This document shows positions 15,544-23,095 of a stretch of DNA of 64,000 bases, one piece after another. How positions within the stretch are numbered: the first letter of the stretch is position 1; every line of letters begins with the position of its first letter. The translations under genes were made by a program, and so were the position numbers. Source of the stretch: ZC4RG35 sp040878345 (GTDB lineage: Bacteria > Actinomycetota > Acidimicrobiia > Spongiisociales > ZC4RG35); assembly GCA_040878345.1 (NCBI GenBank), contig JBBDML010000027.1, forward strand, positions 1 to 64,000. Direction: 5' to 3'. A model generated the notes under the pieces. That model made no database searches. It was not told the DNA's origin and saw only the letters and a list, made by a program, of their open reading frames with translations.

Positions 15544-15893
15544 TGCCACGCCCTCGCAAGGGCCCGCGTCTCGCCGGCTCGCCGGCCCACGAGAGATTGC
15601 TTCTCGCCAACCTGGCAAGTGATCTGTTCATGCACGACAAGGTGACCACCACCGAGGCCAAGGCCAAGGCGGTGAGGCCGTTGGCAGAGAAGCTGATAAC
15701 CAAGGCCCGCAAAGGCGACATCCACTCCCGACGGGTGGTCCTGAAGACGATCACCAACAAGGACGCGGTGCACCGCCTCTTCGATGAGGTGGCCCCACGG
15801 TACGTCGAGCGCCCCGGTGGCTACACCAGGATCACCAAACTCGGTCCCCGCCGTGGCGACGGTGCCGAGGAAGCGTTGATAGAACTGGTCTGA
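15543..15893 (+). CDS. rplQ: 50S ribosomal protein L17
   Basis: A 116-residue L17 with KGPRLAGSPAHERLLLANLA, KARPLAEKLITKAR-like VRPLAEKLITKARKGD and the end RPGGYTRITKLGPRRGDGAE followed by ALIELV. It closes the alpha operon and faces a convergent gene only 19 nt away. No obvious intrinsic terminator was seen between them. Confidence 0.96.
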   Translation: MPRPRKGPRLAGSPAHERLLLANLASDLFMHDKVTTTEAKAKAVRPLAEKLITKARKGDIHSRRVVLKTITNKDAVHRLFDEVAPRYVERPGGYTRITKLGPRRGDGAEEALIELV

Positions 15894-15912
15894 GGACCTC
15901 GCCGGTGCGGTG

Positions 15913-16620
15913 TCAGGCGATGATGCCGACCAGGACGCCCACCATCAGGATCCCCACCCCCCCGATCAGGACGTGGAGGGGTGTCATCCGGCCGGGCAGC
16001 CACTTCGCCGCCATCACCTGATCTGTGTAGGCGACCGCCCCGAAGAGGACGGAGAGCAGCCCTGTGATCAGCAAGAGCGTTGAAATCAGGCCGGGCAGGA
16101 ACACGGTCACGATCAGCACGCCTGCGATGGCGAGAAGGGTCTTGCGGGAGAAGACCCACGCCGGGAGGAGTGAGCCCCACCTCTTCTCGGCCTTTGCGAT
16201 CAGGGCGTCGACCTTGGACGGTGACGACTCCACGACCTCCTCAACAGGCGCCTGCCTGGTGGAGCGTCGGCTCTCTCTGGGTGGCGTCTCGGCTCGAGGG
16301 GCCTTTTCGGTTGGCGATGAGTCGGCCTTAGGGGCCTTGGGGGTCTTGGCCGGTTTGGCGGGCTTCTTCCGGCCGCCGGTGCGACCACGGAGCTCGATCT
16401 CAAAGTTCTCGCTGTCCTGGATCTCGAGGAGGATGTGCTCGCCCTCGGCCGCCATGCGATAGCCATTTCCGGTCGGTTCGAAGTGGACCTCGTCGAGGGA
16501 CCACTCGCCGATGGGGTGCTCACCGGCCTCGATCGAGATCCGACCGTGGTCGAGTGTCACAGTCGCCGGGAGCCGACGCCGGTCGCCGATGGTCCGCAAG
16601 GACGCGCTGAAGCTCCCCAT
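15913..16620 (-). CDS. Hypothetical membrane-anchored protein
   Basis: The 235-residue product is not recognised. Residues 1-75 look like a compact beta-rich cytoplasmic domain (LPATVTLDHGRISIEAGEHP). Residues about 80-130 are a Lys/Pro/Ala/Glu-rich low-complexity linker. The last 85 residues hold three hydrophobic segments (starting near TLLAIAGVLIVTVFLPGLI and ending HVLIGGVGILMVGVLVGIIA). A GATAAT hexamer about 8 bp ahead of the ATG could be the -10 of a leaderless promoter. The gene converges on rplQ. Confidence 0.7.
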   Translation of the reverse strand: MGSFSASLRTIGDRRRLPATVTLDHGRISIEAGEHPIGEWSLDEVHFEPTGNGYRMAAEGEHILLEIQDSENFEIELRGRTGGRKKPAKPAKTPKAPKADSSPTEKAPRAETPPRESRRSTRQAPVEEVVESSPSKVDALIAKAEKRWGSLLPAWVFSRKTLLAIAGVLIVTVFLPGLISTLLLITGLLSVLFGAVAYTDQVMAAKWLPGRMTPLHVLIGGVGILMVGVLVGIIA

Positions 16621-16666
16621 TAGCGGGGATTATCGGCCGACTGGAGGCGAACTTTCGCGAATTCGA

Positions 16667-16969
16667 TCAGGTTCCGAAGGCGCTGAAGCTGACGCCGGCG
16701 ACCACGATGATGATGATGAAGATCGGGACCAGGGCGAGAAGGACGGTCCCGATTATCCCGAGGACCCTTCCGGCGTTGGCAGTGCCCCGGTTCTCCGGGG
16801 GTCGTCTCCCGGCATCGATCCCCTCCAGCTCCCTGTTGCCCATCACCCAGGCGAACGGGCCGAGGACTTGACAGACGACGAGCCCGAGGATCCCCAGCAC
16901 CAGCACCGTGGTTGCTTGGCTCGGTTCCGGATAACGGGCGGGATCGGTCGGAAACTGCTGATCTGTCAT
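16667..16969 (-). CDS. Small membrane protein, DUF4190-like
   Basis: From the ATG at 16969 the protein has 100 residues with two hydrophobic helices: TTVLVLGILGLVVCQVLGPF and GIIGTVLLALVPIFIIIIVV. Between them is the conserved GNRELEGIDAGRRPPENRG loop typical of actinobacterial DUF4190 proteins. Function is unknown for the family. It is transcribed divergently from coaA, whose start is 43 nt away. An N-terminal extension of the frame is possible but overlaps coaA. Confidence 0.7.
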   Translation of the reverse strand: MTDQQFPTDPARYPEPSQATTVLVLGILGLVVCQVLGPFAWVMGNRELEGIDAGRRPPENRGTANAGRVLGIIGTVLLALVPIFIIIIVVAGVSFSAFGT

Positions 16970-17012
16970 GAGGGGGAAGTATGGCACCGGGTCAGCCCGG
17001 GGGTAGCCTGAT

Positions 17013-17933
17013 GTGCCCGTGACCCTGCCCACCTACCTCGATTTCGACCTGGAGACCTGGGCTCGGCTCCGGGCCAACACCCCATTGACCCTCACCGAAG
17101 CCGACATCGAGAAGTTGCGGGGAATCAACGTCCACCTAGACATCGGCATGGTCGAGGACGCCTATCTGCCCTTGTCCCGGCTCCTCAACCTCGAGGTCCG
17201 GGCCAGCCAGCAATTGGCGACGGTCACCGACACATTCCTGGGCACCCCCCCCCGACCAATCCCATACGTGATCGGGGTTGCCGGTTCGGTTGCTGTGGGG
17301 AAGTCGACTACTTCTCGTGTCCTTCAAGCGCTGTTGGCGCGCTGGCCCCAGCACCCTTCGGTCGAGCTGGTCACCACCGACGGGTTTCTCTATCCGAATT
17401 CGGTTCTCGAGGCTCGGGGCCTGATGGACCAAAAGGGGTTCCCGGAGAGCTACGACCGGTCGGCCCTCCTCGAATTTGTCTCTCGCGCCAAGGCGGGCGA
17501 GCCGGCACTCGAGGTGCCGCTCTACTCTCATGTCAAGTACGACGTGCTCGCCGGGGAGACCCGGGTGGTCGACCAGCCCGATATCCTCATCGTCGAGGGC
17601 CTCAACGTCCTCCAGGCCGGGGGGAGGGGGGCTTTCGTCTCCGACTACTTCGACTTCTCGATCTACGTCGACGCCGACATCGAGGACATCCGTCTGTGGT
17701 ACGTCGAGCGTTTCCAGACCCTGAAGGACACCGCCTTCAACGACCCGGACGCCTATTTCCGGCGTTTCGCCGGTTTGACCGACGAACAGGCCAACACAAT
17801 GGCGCTCGATCTATGGGCCCGCATCAACCAGCCCAACCTCTTGGAGAACATCCTCCCCACGCGGGACCGTGCCTCACTGATCCTGGAGAAAGCGCCCGAT
17901 CACACCATCAGGCGGGTCAGACTCCGTCGCTGA
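17013..17933 (+). CDS. coaA: Pantothenate kinase, type I (CoaA)
   Basis: The 306-residue product has the P-loop GVAGSVAVGKSTT near residue 88, then ELVTTDGFLYPN, GFPESYDRSALLEF, VPLYSHVKYDV and VEGLNVLQ. This is the full CoaA pattern of prokaryotic type I kinases. It phosphorylates pantothenate in the first committed step of CoA synthesis. Start is GTG at 17013 or 17019; TAGCCT just upstream may be a -10 box. Confidence 0.95.
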   Translation: MPVTLPTYLDFDLETWARLRANTPLTLTEADIEKLRGINVHLDIGMVEDAYLPLSRLLNLEVRASQQLATVTDTFLGTPPRPIPYVIGVAGSVAVGKSTTSRVLQALLARWPQHPSVELVTTDGFLYPNSVLEARGLMDQKGFPESYDRSALLEFVSRAKAGEPALEVPLYSHVKYDVLAGETRVVDQPDILIVEGLNVLQAGGRGAFVSDYFDFSIYVDADIEDIRLWYVERFQTLKDTAFNDPDAYFRRFAGLTDEQANTMALDLWARINQPNLLENILPTRDRASLILEKAPDHTIRRVRLRR

Positions 17934-17973
17934 CCGGGCCGCCGAGGCCCCCGGCCGATCTCTCCCCGAGAGT

Positions 17974-17979
17974 TACCCT
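17974..17979 (+). promoter_or_regulatory. Putative leaderless -10 box (TACCCT)
   Basis: TACCCT matches TANNNT and lies exactly 6 bp before the GTG at 17986, the geometry of leaderless actinobacterial promoters. No Shine-Dalgarno sequence is visible for that gene. This rests on motif and spacing only. Confidence 0.4.
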
Positions 17980-17985
17980 TCACCC

Positions 17986-18507
17986 GTGGTCAAGATGTTG
18001 CGCAGGGCGGGTCGGGCCGCCGCACTCAATCGCAAGGCTTTTACCGAGGCATTCTTCGACACCGACGCCGCTGCCGACGGGGCAATCATCGTGGCGTTGG
18101 TGGCAGCGGCCACCTACCTCGGCACTCTGGCCCGATTCGGCGAGATGGGGGACTTCAGTCTCCCGGGCCTGATCCAGTTCCTCATCGGCTCGGTTGCCTC
18201 GTGGCTGATCCTCGCTTTCGCCACCTGGTTCGTCGCCTCCCGGTTGTTCGGGGCCGGCGGGCGTCCCCAGACCATGATCGCCATGCACGGTCTGTCGGCC
18301 CTCCCGCTGGTCCTCGAGATCGGTGGCGGCATAATCGCCGGCCTGGGGCTGGTGTGGTACCTGGTTGTCTTGGTGGTGGCGACCCGGGAGGCCTCGGATC
18401 TCGATCTCAAGAAGGCGGCGGTCTCGGTCTTGATCGGCTTTGCCGCCGCCGCCCTGCTTCGGGCACTGATCAGTGTCCCGTTCGCGGTGTTCAGCGGTTT
18501 GTCCTGA
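17986..18507 (+). CDS. Yip1-family-like integral membrane protein
   Basis: The 173-residue protein has about five hydrophobic segments (AIIVALVAAATYLGTLARF, FLIGSVASWLILAFATWFVA, GLSALPLVLEIGGGIIAGLG, LVWYLVVLVVAT, AVSVLIGFAAAALLRALI). Spacing and the TREA loop resemble the Yip1/YIF1-domain proteins common in Actinobacteria. Function unknown. The TGA overlaps the truA ATG, which suggests co-expression. Confidence 0.65.
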   Translation: MVKMLRRAGRAAALNRKAFTEAFFDTDAAADGAIIVALVAAATYLGTLARFGEMGDFSLPGLIQFLIGSVASWLILAFATWFVASRLFGAGGRPQTMIAMHGLSALPLVLEIGGGIIAGLGLVWYLVVLVVATREASDLDLKKAAVSVLIGFAAAALLRALISVPFAVFSGLS

Positions 18508-19238
18508 TGCCCATGGTGAGGCTCGACCTTGCCTACGACGGGTCAGGCTTCCGTGGTTACGCCAGGCAGGAGGGCCGGCGCACCGTCCAGGGCGAGCTGG
18601 AGAGGGCACTCGCCGTGCTCCTGGGGGAGATCCCGGAATCGGTCGTCGCCGGGCGAACCGATGCCGGGGTCCATGCCAGGGGCCAGGTGGTCTCGTTCAA
18701 CACGAGGTCGACGCCGGACCTGCCCGCGATGATGCGCTCCCTCAACGGCCTGTTGGGGCCTGAGATATCGGTGATGGAGGGGGCCCTGGTCGAGGATGGG
18801 TTCCACGCCAGGCACTCGGCGAAGTGGCGGCGCTATCGGTATCGCATTGGGACCGGCCCTGCGGGCGACCCGCTGACCCGTCTGTTCACCTGGGAGGTGG
18901 GCCGGCCGCTCGACTTCGAAGCCATGAGTGCGGTCGCCTCGAGTCTGGTGGGGGAGCATGACTTCGCCTCCTTCTGCAGGGCGGTGGAGGGGTCGAGCAG
19001 CGTTCGCCGTGTCGATGAGTCTGCCTTGACTCAGCAAGGTGCTGTGATCGAGTTCTGGATCAGGGCCAACGCCTTCTGTCACCAGATGGTTCGCTCGCTG
19101 GTGGGCCACATGTATGACGTCGGCCGGGGGTTCGCACCGGCGGACGGGATCGGAGAGGTCCTGGCGGCTGGTGACAGGTCGAGGGTTGCAACCGTGGCTC
19201 CAGGCCACGGGCTGACCTTGTGGGAGGTCGGCTATTGA
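18507..19238 (+). CDS. truA: tRNA pseudouridine synthase A
   Basis: The ATG at 18507 (TGATG) gives 243 residues starting MPMVRLDLAYDGSGFRGYA. The catalytic Asp is in AGRTDAGVHARGQVVSF, and the substrate segment FHARHSAKWRRYRYRI and FCHQMVRSLVGHMYDVGRG are present. TruA makes pseudouridine 38-40 in the tRNA anticodon arm. It usually follows rplQ directly; here four small genes and coaA intervene. Confidence 0.95.
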   Translation: MPMVRLDLAYDGSGFRGYARQEGRRTVQGELERALAVLLGEIPESVVAGRTDAGVHARGQVVSFNTRSTPDLPAMMRSLNGLLGPEISVMEGALVEDGFHARHSAKWRRYRYRIGTGPAGDPLTRLFTWEVGRPLDFEAMSAVASSLVGEHDFASFCRAVEGSSSVRRVDESALTQQGAVIEFWIRANAFCHQMVRSLVGHMYDVGRGFAPADGIGEVLAAGDRSRVATVAPGHGLTLWEVGY

Positions 19239-19254
19239 GCGGACTTCGCACGCT

Positions 19255-19326
19255 GTACGAAGTACCGAGTAGGAGTACTTGGCCTTCGCTCGGAGGTCCG
19301 AGTACCGAGTACCGAGTACCGAGTAC
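19255..19326. repeat. GTAC heptanucleotide repeat, locus E (truA-ilvA gap)
   Basis: GTAC occurs at 19255, 19262 and 19275 (with GTAG at 19269). A perfect block follows at 19302, 19309, 19316 and 19323 with unit GAGTACC. It sits between the convergent truA and ilvA, showing the family is not limited to the ribosomal operon or to upstream regions. Confidence 0.8.
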
Positions 19327-19335
19327 CAAGACCAG

Positions 19336-20523
19336 CTAGATCATGTAGCCCTCGAGGGCCTTCATGATGCCGGCGGCGTGGTCGGCGTCACGTGTCTCCA
19401 CAGAGATCTCGATCTCCACCTTCCCGAAGGGGAGGGCGAAGCCCTCGCGATGATGATCGACCTGTACCACATTGCCTCCGTGCTTGGCCACCGCAGCCAG
19501 GACTTTGGCCAGACTGCCGGGCTGATCGGGGACCAGGACCTTGAGCTTGGCGAACCGGCCCGAGGCTTCCATCCCGTGCCTTACCGCCTTGCCCAGGACC
19601 ATTAGGTCGATGTTCCCTCCCGAGAGGACGACACAGACCGGGTCAGGGGCGTCGTCGGGGATCATCTTCTCCAGGAGGGCGGCCACTCCGACTGCCCCTG
19701 CCGGCTCCACCATGAGTTTGGAGCGTTCGAGGATCAAGGTCAGGGCCGCCATCGTCTGATCGTCAGTTACCACCAGCAGGGCATCGACGTGCTCGACGAG
19801 AAGAGGCCACACCAGGTCGGACGGCACCGAGACCGCGATCCCGTCGGCCACGGTGGGCACTCCGCGGGGGAAGTCACGCACCAGCTCACCCCGTTTCCGG
19901 CTCTCGGCGTAGACCGCCGCCGCCTCGATCTCGACCCCGACCACCACCGCTGCCGGCTTGACCGACTTGAGCGCCAGGGCGGTCCCGGCGAGAAGGCCTC
20001 CCCCGCCGGTCGGGACCACCACCGTCCCCACATCCGGCATCTGCTCATGGATCTCGAGCCCCATGGTCCCCTGCCCTGCGATGATCAGCGGATCGTCATA
20101 AGGATGGACGAACAGGGCTCCCTTCTTCTCCGAGAAGTGACGGGCGGCATCGACGGCGTCGGCCAGTGACCTCCCCTTCAGCTTGACCGTCGCCCCGTAG
20201 TCCTGGGTCGCCTTGATCTTGGGGATGGCGGCATTGGTGGGCATGAACACGGTGCATGGCGATCCGGTGAAGGCCGAAGCGAGGGCAACGCCTTGGGCAT
20301 GGTTCCCGGCCGAGGCGGTGACCACCGGGGCCCCATTCTGTCGGGTGAGGACATTGAGAGCACCACGGATCTTGAACGACCCCGCCCGCTGCATGCACTC
20401 GGCCTTGAGGTAGACCTCACGCCCGGTCAGCCGGGAGAAGGAGTCGGAGCGGAGGAGGGGGGTGGTCTTGACCCGCCCCTCGAACCTCGACCTGGCCTGA
20501 TGGACGTCCTCGATGCTTATCAT
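19336..20523 (-). CDS. ilvA: Threonine ammonia-lyase (threonine dehydratase) with ACT domain
   Basis: Starting at the ATG at 20523 the protein has 395 residues. The PLP lysine lies in AGSFKIRGALN, and ASAGNHAQGVALAS and the phosphate loop GGGGLLAG are conserved. The last 75 residues form an ACT-like domain (LKVLVPDQPGSLAKVLAAVA). The length fits the single-ACT catabolic/TdcB-like type rather than the 500-residue biosynthetic form. It converts threonine to 2-oxobutanoate and ammonia. A 22-residue upstream extension is possible but unlikely. Confidence 0.92.
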   Translation of the reverse strand: MISIEDVHQARSRFEGRVKTTPLLRSDSFSRLTGREVYLKAECMQRAGSFKIRGALNVLTRQNGAPVVTASAGNHAQGVALASAFTGSPCTVFMPTNAAIPKIKATQDYGATVKLKGRSLADAVDAARHFSEKKGALFVHPYDDPLIIAGQGTMGLEIHEQMPDVGTVVVPTGGGGLLAGTALALKSVKPAAVVVGVEIEAAAVYAESRKRGELVRDFPRGVPTVADGIAVSVPSDLVWPLLVEHVDALLVVTDDQTMAALTLILERSKLMVEPAGAVGVAALLEKMIPDDAPDPVCVVLSGGNIDLMVLGKAVRHGMEASGRFAKLKVLVPDQPGSLAKVLAAVAKHGGNVVQVDHHREGFALPFGKVEIEISVETRDADHAAGIMKALEGYMI

Positions 20524-20552
20524 TCGGATTGGCCTACGGAGGCCGGTGGACG

Positions 20553-20559
20553 TAGCATA
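20553..20559. promoter_or_regulatory. Putative divergent -10 region between ilvA and rplM
   Basis: TAGCAT on the + strand and TATGCT on the - strand overlap within TAGCATATGC, so one near-palindromic core could serve as -10 for both rplM and ilvA. Position is plausible (about 30 bp before ilvA, about 68 bp before rplM). No -35 was confirmed. Confidence 0.3.
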
Positions 20560-20625
20560 TGCCCGCTCCCGTGCGGAGCCGTTTCCCAAACGACGCTGTG
20601 TTTCGTTGTGCGAGGATCATCCGAG

Positions 20626-21084
20626 ATGACCATGAACAAGACCTACTCGCCAAAGCCCGGCGACATCGATCGCAGCTGGCATTTGGTCGATGCCGCCGAC
20701 CTCCCCCTTGGCCGGCTGGCCTCTGAGATAGCCTCGGTGCTCAGGGGGAAGCACAAGCCCACCTACGCCCCGCACATGGACACCGGCGACTTCGTGGTGG
20801 TGGTCAATGCCGAGAAGGTCGCAGTGACCTCCGGGAAGAGCCAGACCAAGATCTATTACCGCCACTCCGGCCATCCGGGAGGCATCAAGGCGGAAACCTT
20901 CGAGTCGCTGCTCGAGCGGCGCCCCGAGGCCATCATGGAGAGAGCGGTGCGTGGCATGCTCCCCAAGAACAAGCTGGGTCGCCAGATGCTGGGCAAGCTC
21001 AAGGTCTATGCCGGCCCAGATCATCCCCATGAGGCACAGAAGCCGGTGCCCCTCGAGTTCGACATCCGAAAGGTGGAAATCTGA
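20626..21084 (+). CDS. rplM: 50S ribosomal protein L13
   Basis: The product is 152 residues from ATG 20626 (150 from ATG 20632). Family sequences are KTYSPKPGDIDRSWHLVDAA, DLPLGRLASEIASVLRGKHK, YAPHMDTGDFVVVVNA and YRHSGHPGGIK. L13 is an early 50S assembly protein. It forms the usual pair with rpsI. An N-terminal open frame of over 100 codons lies in the ilvA region and was discarded. Confidence 0.95.
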   Translation: MTMNKTYSPKPGDIDRSWHLVDAADLPLGRLASEIASVLRGKHKPTYAPHMDTGDFVVVVNAEKVAVTSGKSQTKIYYRHSGHPGGIKAETFESLLERRPEAIMERAVRGMLPKNKLGRQMLGKLKVYAGPDHPHEAQKPVPLEFDIRKVEI

Positions 21085-21476
21085 TGGCTAAACCCCTGGT
21101 CCAGGCGACAGGTCGCCGCAAGGAGTCGGTTGCCCGGGTCCGCTTGCGCGACGGTGCCGGCCTGGTGACCCTCAACGGCCGCGCCCTCGAGGATTACTTC
21201 CCAACCATGGCCACCCGGATGCGGGTCATGGAGCCGTTCACCGTCACCCAGACTCAGGGTCGATATGACACGGATGCCACCCTCGAGGGTGGTGGCAGCA
21301 CCGGTCAGGCCGACGCCCTCCGCCTCGGGATATCGCGGGCGCTGGTCGAGCTGGACGGCGGCCTGAGGCCGGCGCTCAAGAAGGCCGGGATGCTGACCCG
21401 GGACGCCCGGGTGGTGGAGAGCAAGAAGTACGGGCTGAGGAAGGCCCGCCGCGCCACTCAGTACACCAAACGCTAG
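21084..21476 (+). CDS. rpsI: 30S ribosomal protein S9
   Basis: The 130-residue protein has GRRKESVARVRLRDGAG, the GGGSTGQADALRLGISRAL core and the tail LRKARRATQYTKR, whose terminal Lys-Arg contacts P-site tRNA. The start shares one base with the rplM TGA. glmM follows 26 nt later. Confidence 0.96.
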   Translation: MAKPLVQATGRRKESVARVRLRDGAGLVTLNGRALEDYFPTMATRMRVMEPFTVTQTQGRYDTDATLEGGGSTGQADALRLGISRALVELDGGLRPALKKAGMLTRDARVVESKKYGLRKARRATQYTKR

Positions 21477-21502
21477 TGACGGGCAACTAGGTGGGCCATT
21501 AG

Positions 21503-22855
21503 ATGTCGGATCTCCGTCGTCTCCTCGACGATGGGAAGCCCATCTTCGGCACCGACGGTGTACGCGGGGCCGCAGGCTCCGAACTCACTCCCGAGTTGGC
21601 CCTGGCCATCGGGCGCGCCGCCGGGAGCCATCTGCGCTCCGGTCCGGTGGTGGTGGGCAGGGATACCCGTCGCTCGGGGTCCATGCTCTCCGAGGCCCTC
21701 CAAGCAGGACTCCACGCCTCCGGGATCGATACCGTCGACGTCGGTGTTCTTCCCAGTGGGGGCATCAGCTATCTGACGGAGTCCACATCGGCGACGATGG
21801 GAGCCATCGTCTCGGCATCCCACAATCCGGCTGCCGACAACGGGATCAAGTTGCTCGCCGCCCGCGGCACCAAATTGCCCGACGAGGTCGAACGCGAGCT
21901 GGAGTCGAGACTCCGCTCGACCGGGATGAATTCAGCGGTGGGATCGGCGATCGGCTATCGGATAGACAACCCTCGATCAGTCGAGGACTACATCGATCAC
22001 CTGCTCTCGGTCTCGCGTTACTCGTTGAGCGGGCTGAGGATCGCGGTCGACTGCGCCAATGGCGCCGCCTATCAGGCAGCCGGTGAGCTGTTCTCCAGAC
22101 TCAAGGCGGAGGCCGAGTTGTTCGGCGCCGAGCCCGACGGGAACAACATCAACGCAGGGTGTGGCGCCACCCACCCCGAGTATCTGGCGGGGCTCGCCGG
22201 GGGCCGCCTGGGGCTGGCCTTCGACGGGGACGCCGATCGGCTGATCGCCATCGACGAGGACGGCCGGGTGGCGAACGGCGATGTGGTCATGGCGGTGATC
22301 GCCAGGCACATGAAGGACCAGGGAAAGCTCAAGCACAACCTGGTGGTGGCCACGGTGATGTCCAACCTGGGCTTTCGGAAGTCGATGGTCGATGCCGGGA
22401 TCGATGTCGTGGAGACCAAGGTGGGAGACCGCTATGTGATGGAAGCGTTGCAGGAGCACAAGGGTGTCCTGGGCGGGGAGCAGTCGGGTCATGTCATCTT
22501 CACCGAGCACAGTCAGACCGGGGATGGACTCCTCACCGCAGTCCAGTTGCTCAATGTGATGGCGGGAACCGGCAAGGAACTTAGGGACCTGAGGGCTGCC
22601 GCCATCATCGAGTACCCCCAGGTCCTGGTCAACGTGGAGGTGGGGCGTCGGACGGACATCGAGGACGCAAGAGGCCTATGGGAAGAGGTCAGGCTGGTCG
22701 AGTCCGAGCTCGGGGCCAACGGTCGGGTTCTGGTGCGCCCGTCGGGAACCGAGCCCGTGGTTCGGGTAATGGTGGAAGCCGCTTCCGAAGCGGCCGCCAG
22801 GCGTTACGCTGACCGTCTGGTCGAGGCGACCAGAATGTCCATGGGAAAGAAGTAG
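21503..22855 (+). CDS. glmM: Phosphoglucosamine mutase
   Basis: The 450-residue enzyme has FGTDGVRGAAG at the N-terminus, the phosphoserine loop VSASHNPAADNG (Ser about 103), the metal loop AFDGDADRLIA, the sugar loop GGEQSGHVIF and the phosphate loop RPSGTEPVVRVM. It converts GlcN-6-P to GlcN-1-P for UDP-GlcNAc synthesis. It is followed by the glmS ribozyme and glmS, so the two enzymes of the pathway are adjacent. Confidence 0.96.
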   Translation: MSDLRRLLDDGKPIFGTDGVRGAAGSELTPELALAIGRAAGSHLRSGPVVVGRDTRRSGSMLSEALQAGLHASGIDTVDVGVLPSGGISYLTESTSATMGAIVSASHNPAADNGIKLLAARGTKLPDEVERELESRLRSTGMNSAVGSAIGYRIDNPRSVEDYIDHLLSVSRYSLSGLRIAVDCANGAAYQAAGELFSRLKAEAELFGAEPDGNNINAGCGATHPEYLAGLAGGRLGLAFDGDADRLIAIDEDGRVANGDVVMAVIARHMKDQGKLKHNLVVATVMSNLGFRKSMVDAGIDVVETKVGDRYVMEALQEHKGVLGGEQSGHVIFTEHSQTGDGLLTAVQLLNVMAGTGKELRDLRAAAIIEYPQVLVNVEVGRRTDIEDARGLWEEVRLVESELGANGRVLVRPSGTEPVVRVMVEAASEAAARRYADRLVEATRMSMGKK

Positions 22856-22888
22856 GTGAAGATCACCGGTCTGTGACGGACAAGAAAA

Positions 22889-23030
22889 AGCGCCTGGCCT
22901 CACCTGAAGGGTGAGGTGACGAGGAGGAAGGTCATCGAAAGATTCGGCGGATGCCTTCCCGGCCAGCCACGGTCGTCATGTGCGGGAGAAAAACCGGGAG
23001 CGATCCCGGAACAGAGAACCGCATGAGGGC
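22889..23030 (+). ncRNA. glmS ribozyme/riboswitch (GlcN6P-sensing self-cleaving RNA)
   Basis: The 240-nt glmM-glmS gap contains the glmS ribozyme core in order. AGCGCC is at 22889-22894 (cleavage expected between A22889 and G22890). A P1-type hairpin CCTCACC/GGTGAGG follows, then GACGAGGAGGAAGGTCATCG at 22918, then ATTCGGCGGATG and TTCCCGG at 22942-22962. The 3' part has a P3 pairing (TCATGTGCGG 22976 with CCGCATGA 23019) enclosing a perfect P4 hairpin CCGGGA-GCGA-TCCCGG (22994-23009). In known systems GlcN6P triggers cleavage and destabilises glmS mRNA. glmS starts 66 nt downstream. The order and conserved strings match Bacillus-type ribozymes closely; cleavage itself is inferred. Confidence 0.9.
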
Positions 23031-23095
23031 GCCGGTCACCACCGGCGAGCTCGTCGCACGCCATCCGTCTCCACCTCGAGAGAAGGAATAGCGAT

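Noticed and set aside
16511..17011. 166-codon plus-strand frame across the two small membrane-protein genes
   Set aside because: Its product is Asp/Glu/Arg-rich without family signal. The minus-strand frames show membrane helices and, for one, the DUF4190 pattern.
20178..20420. Additional frames inside ilvA
   Set aside because: All are shadows of the threonine dehydratase gene, whose PLP and ACT motifs are complete.
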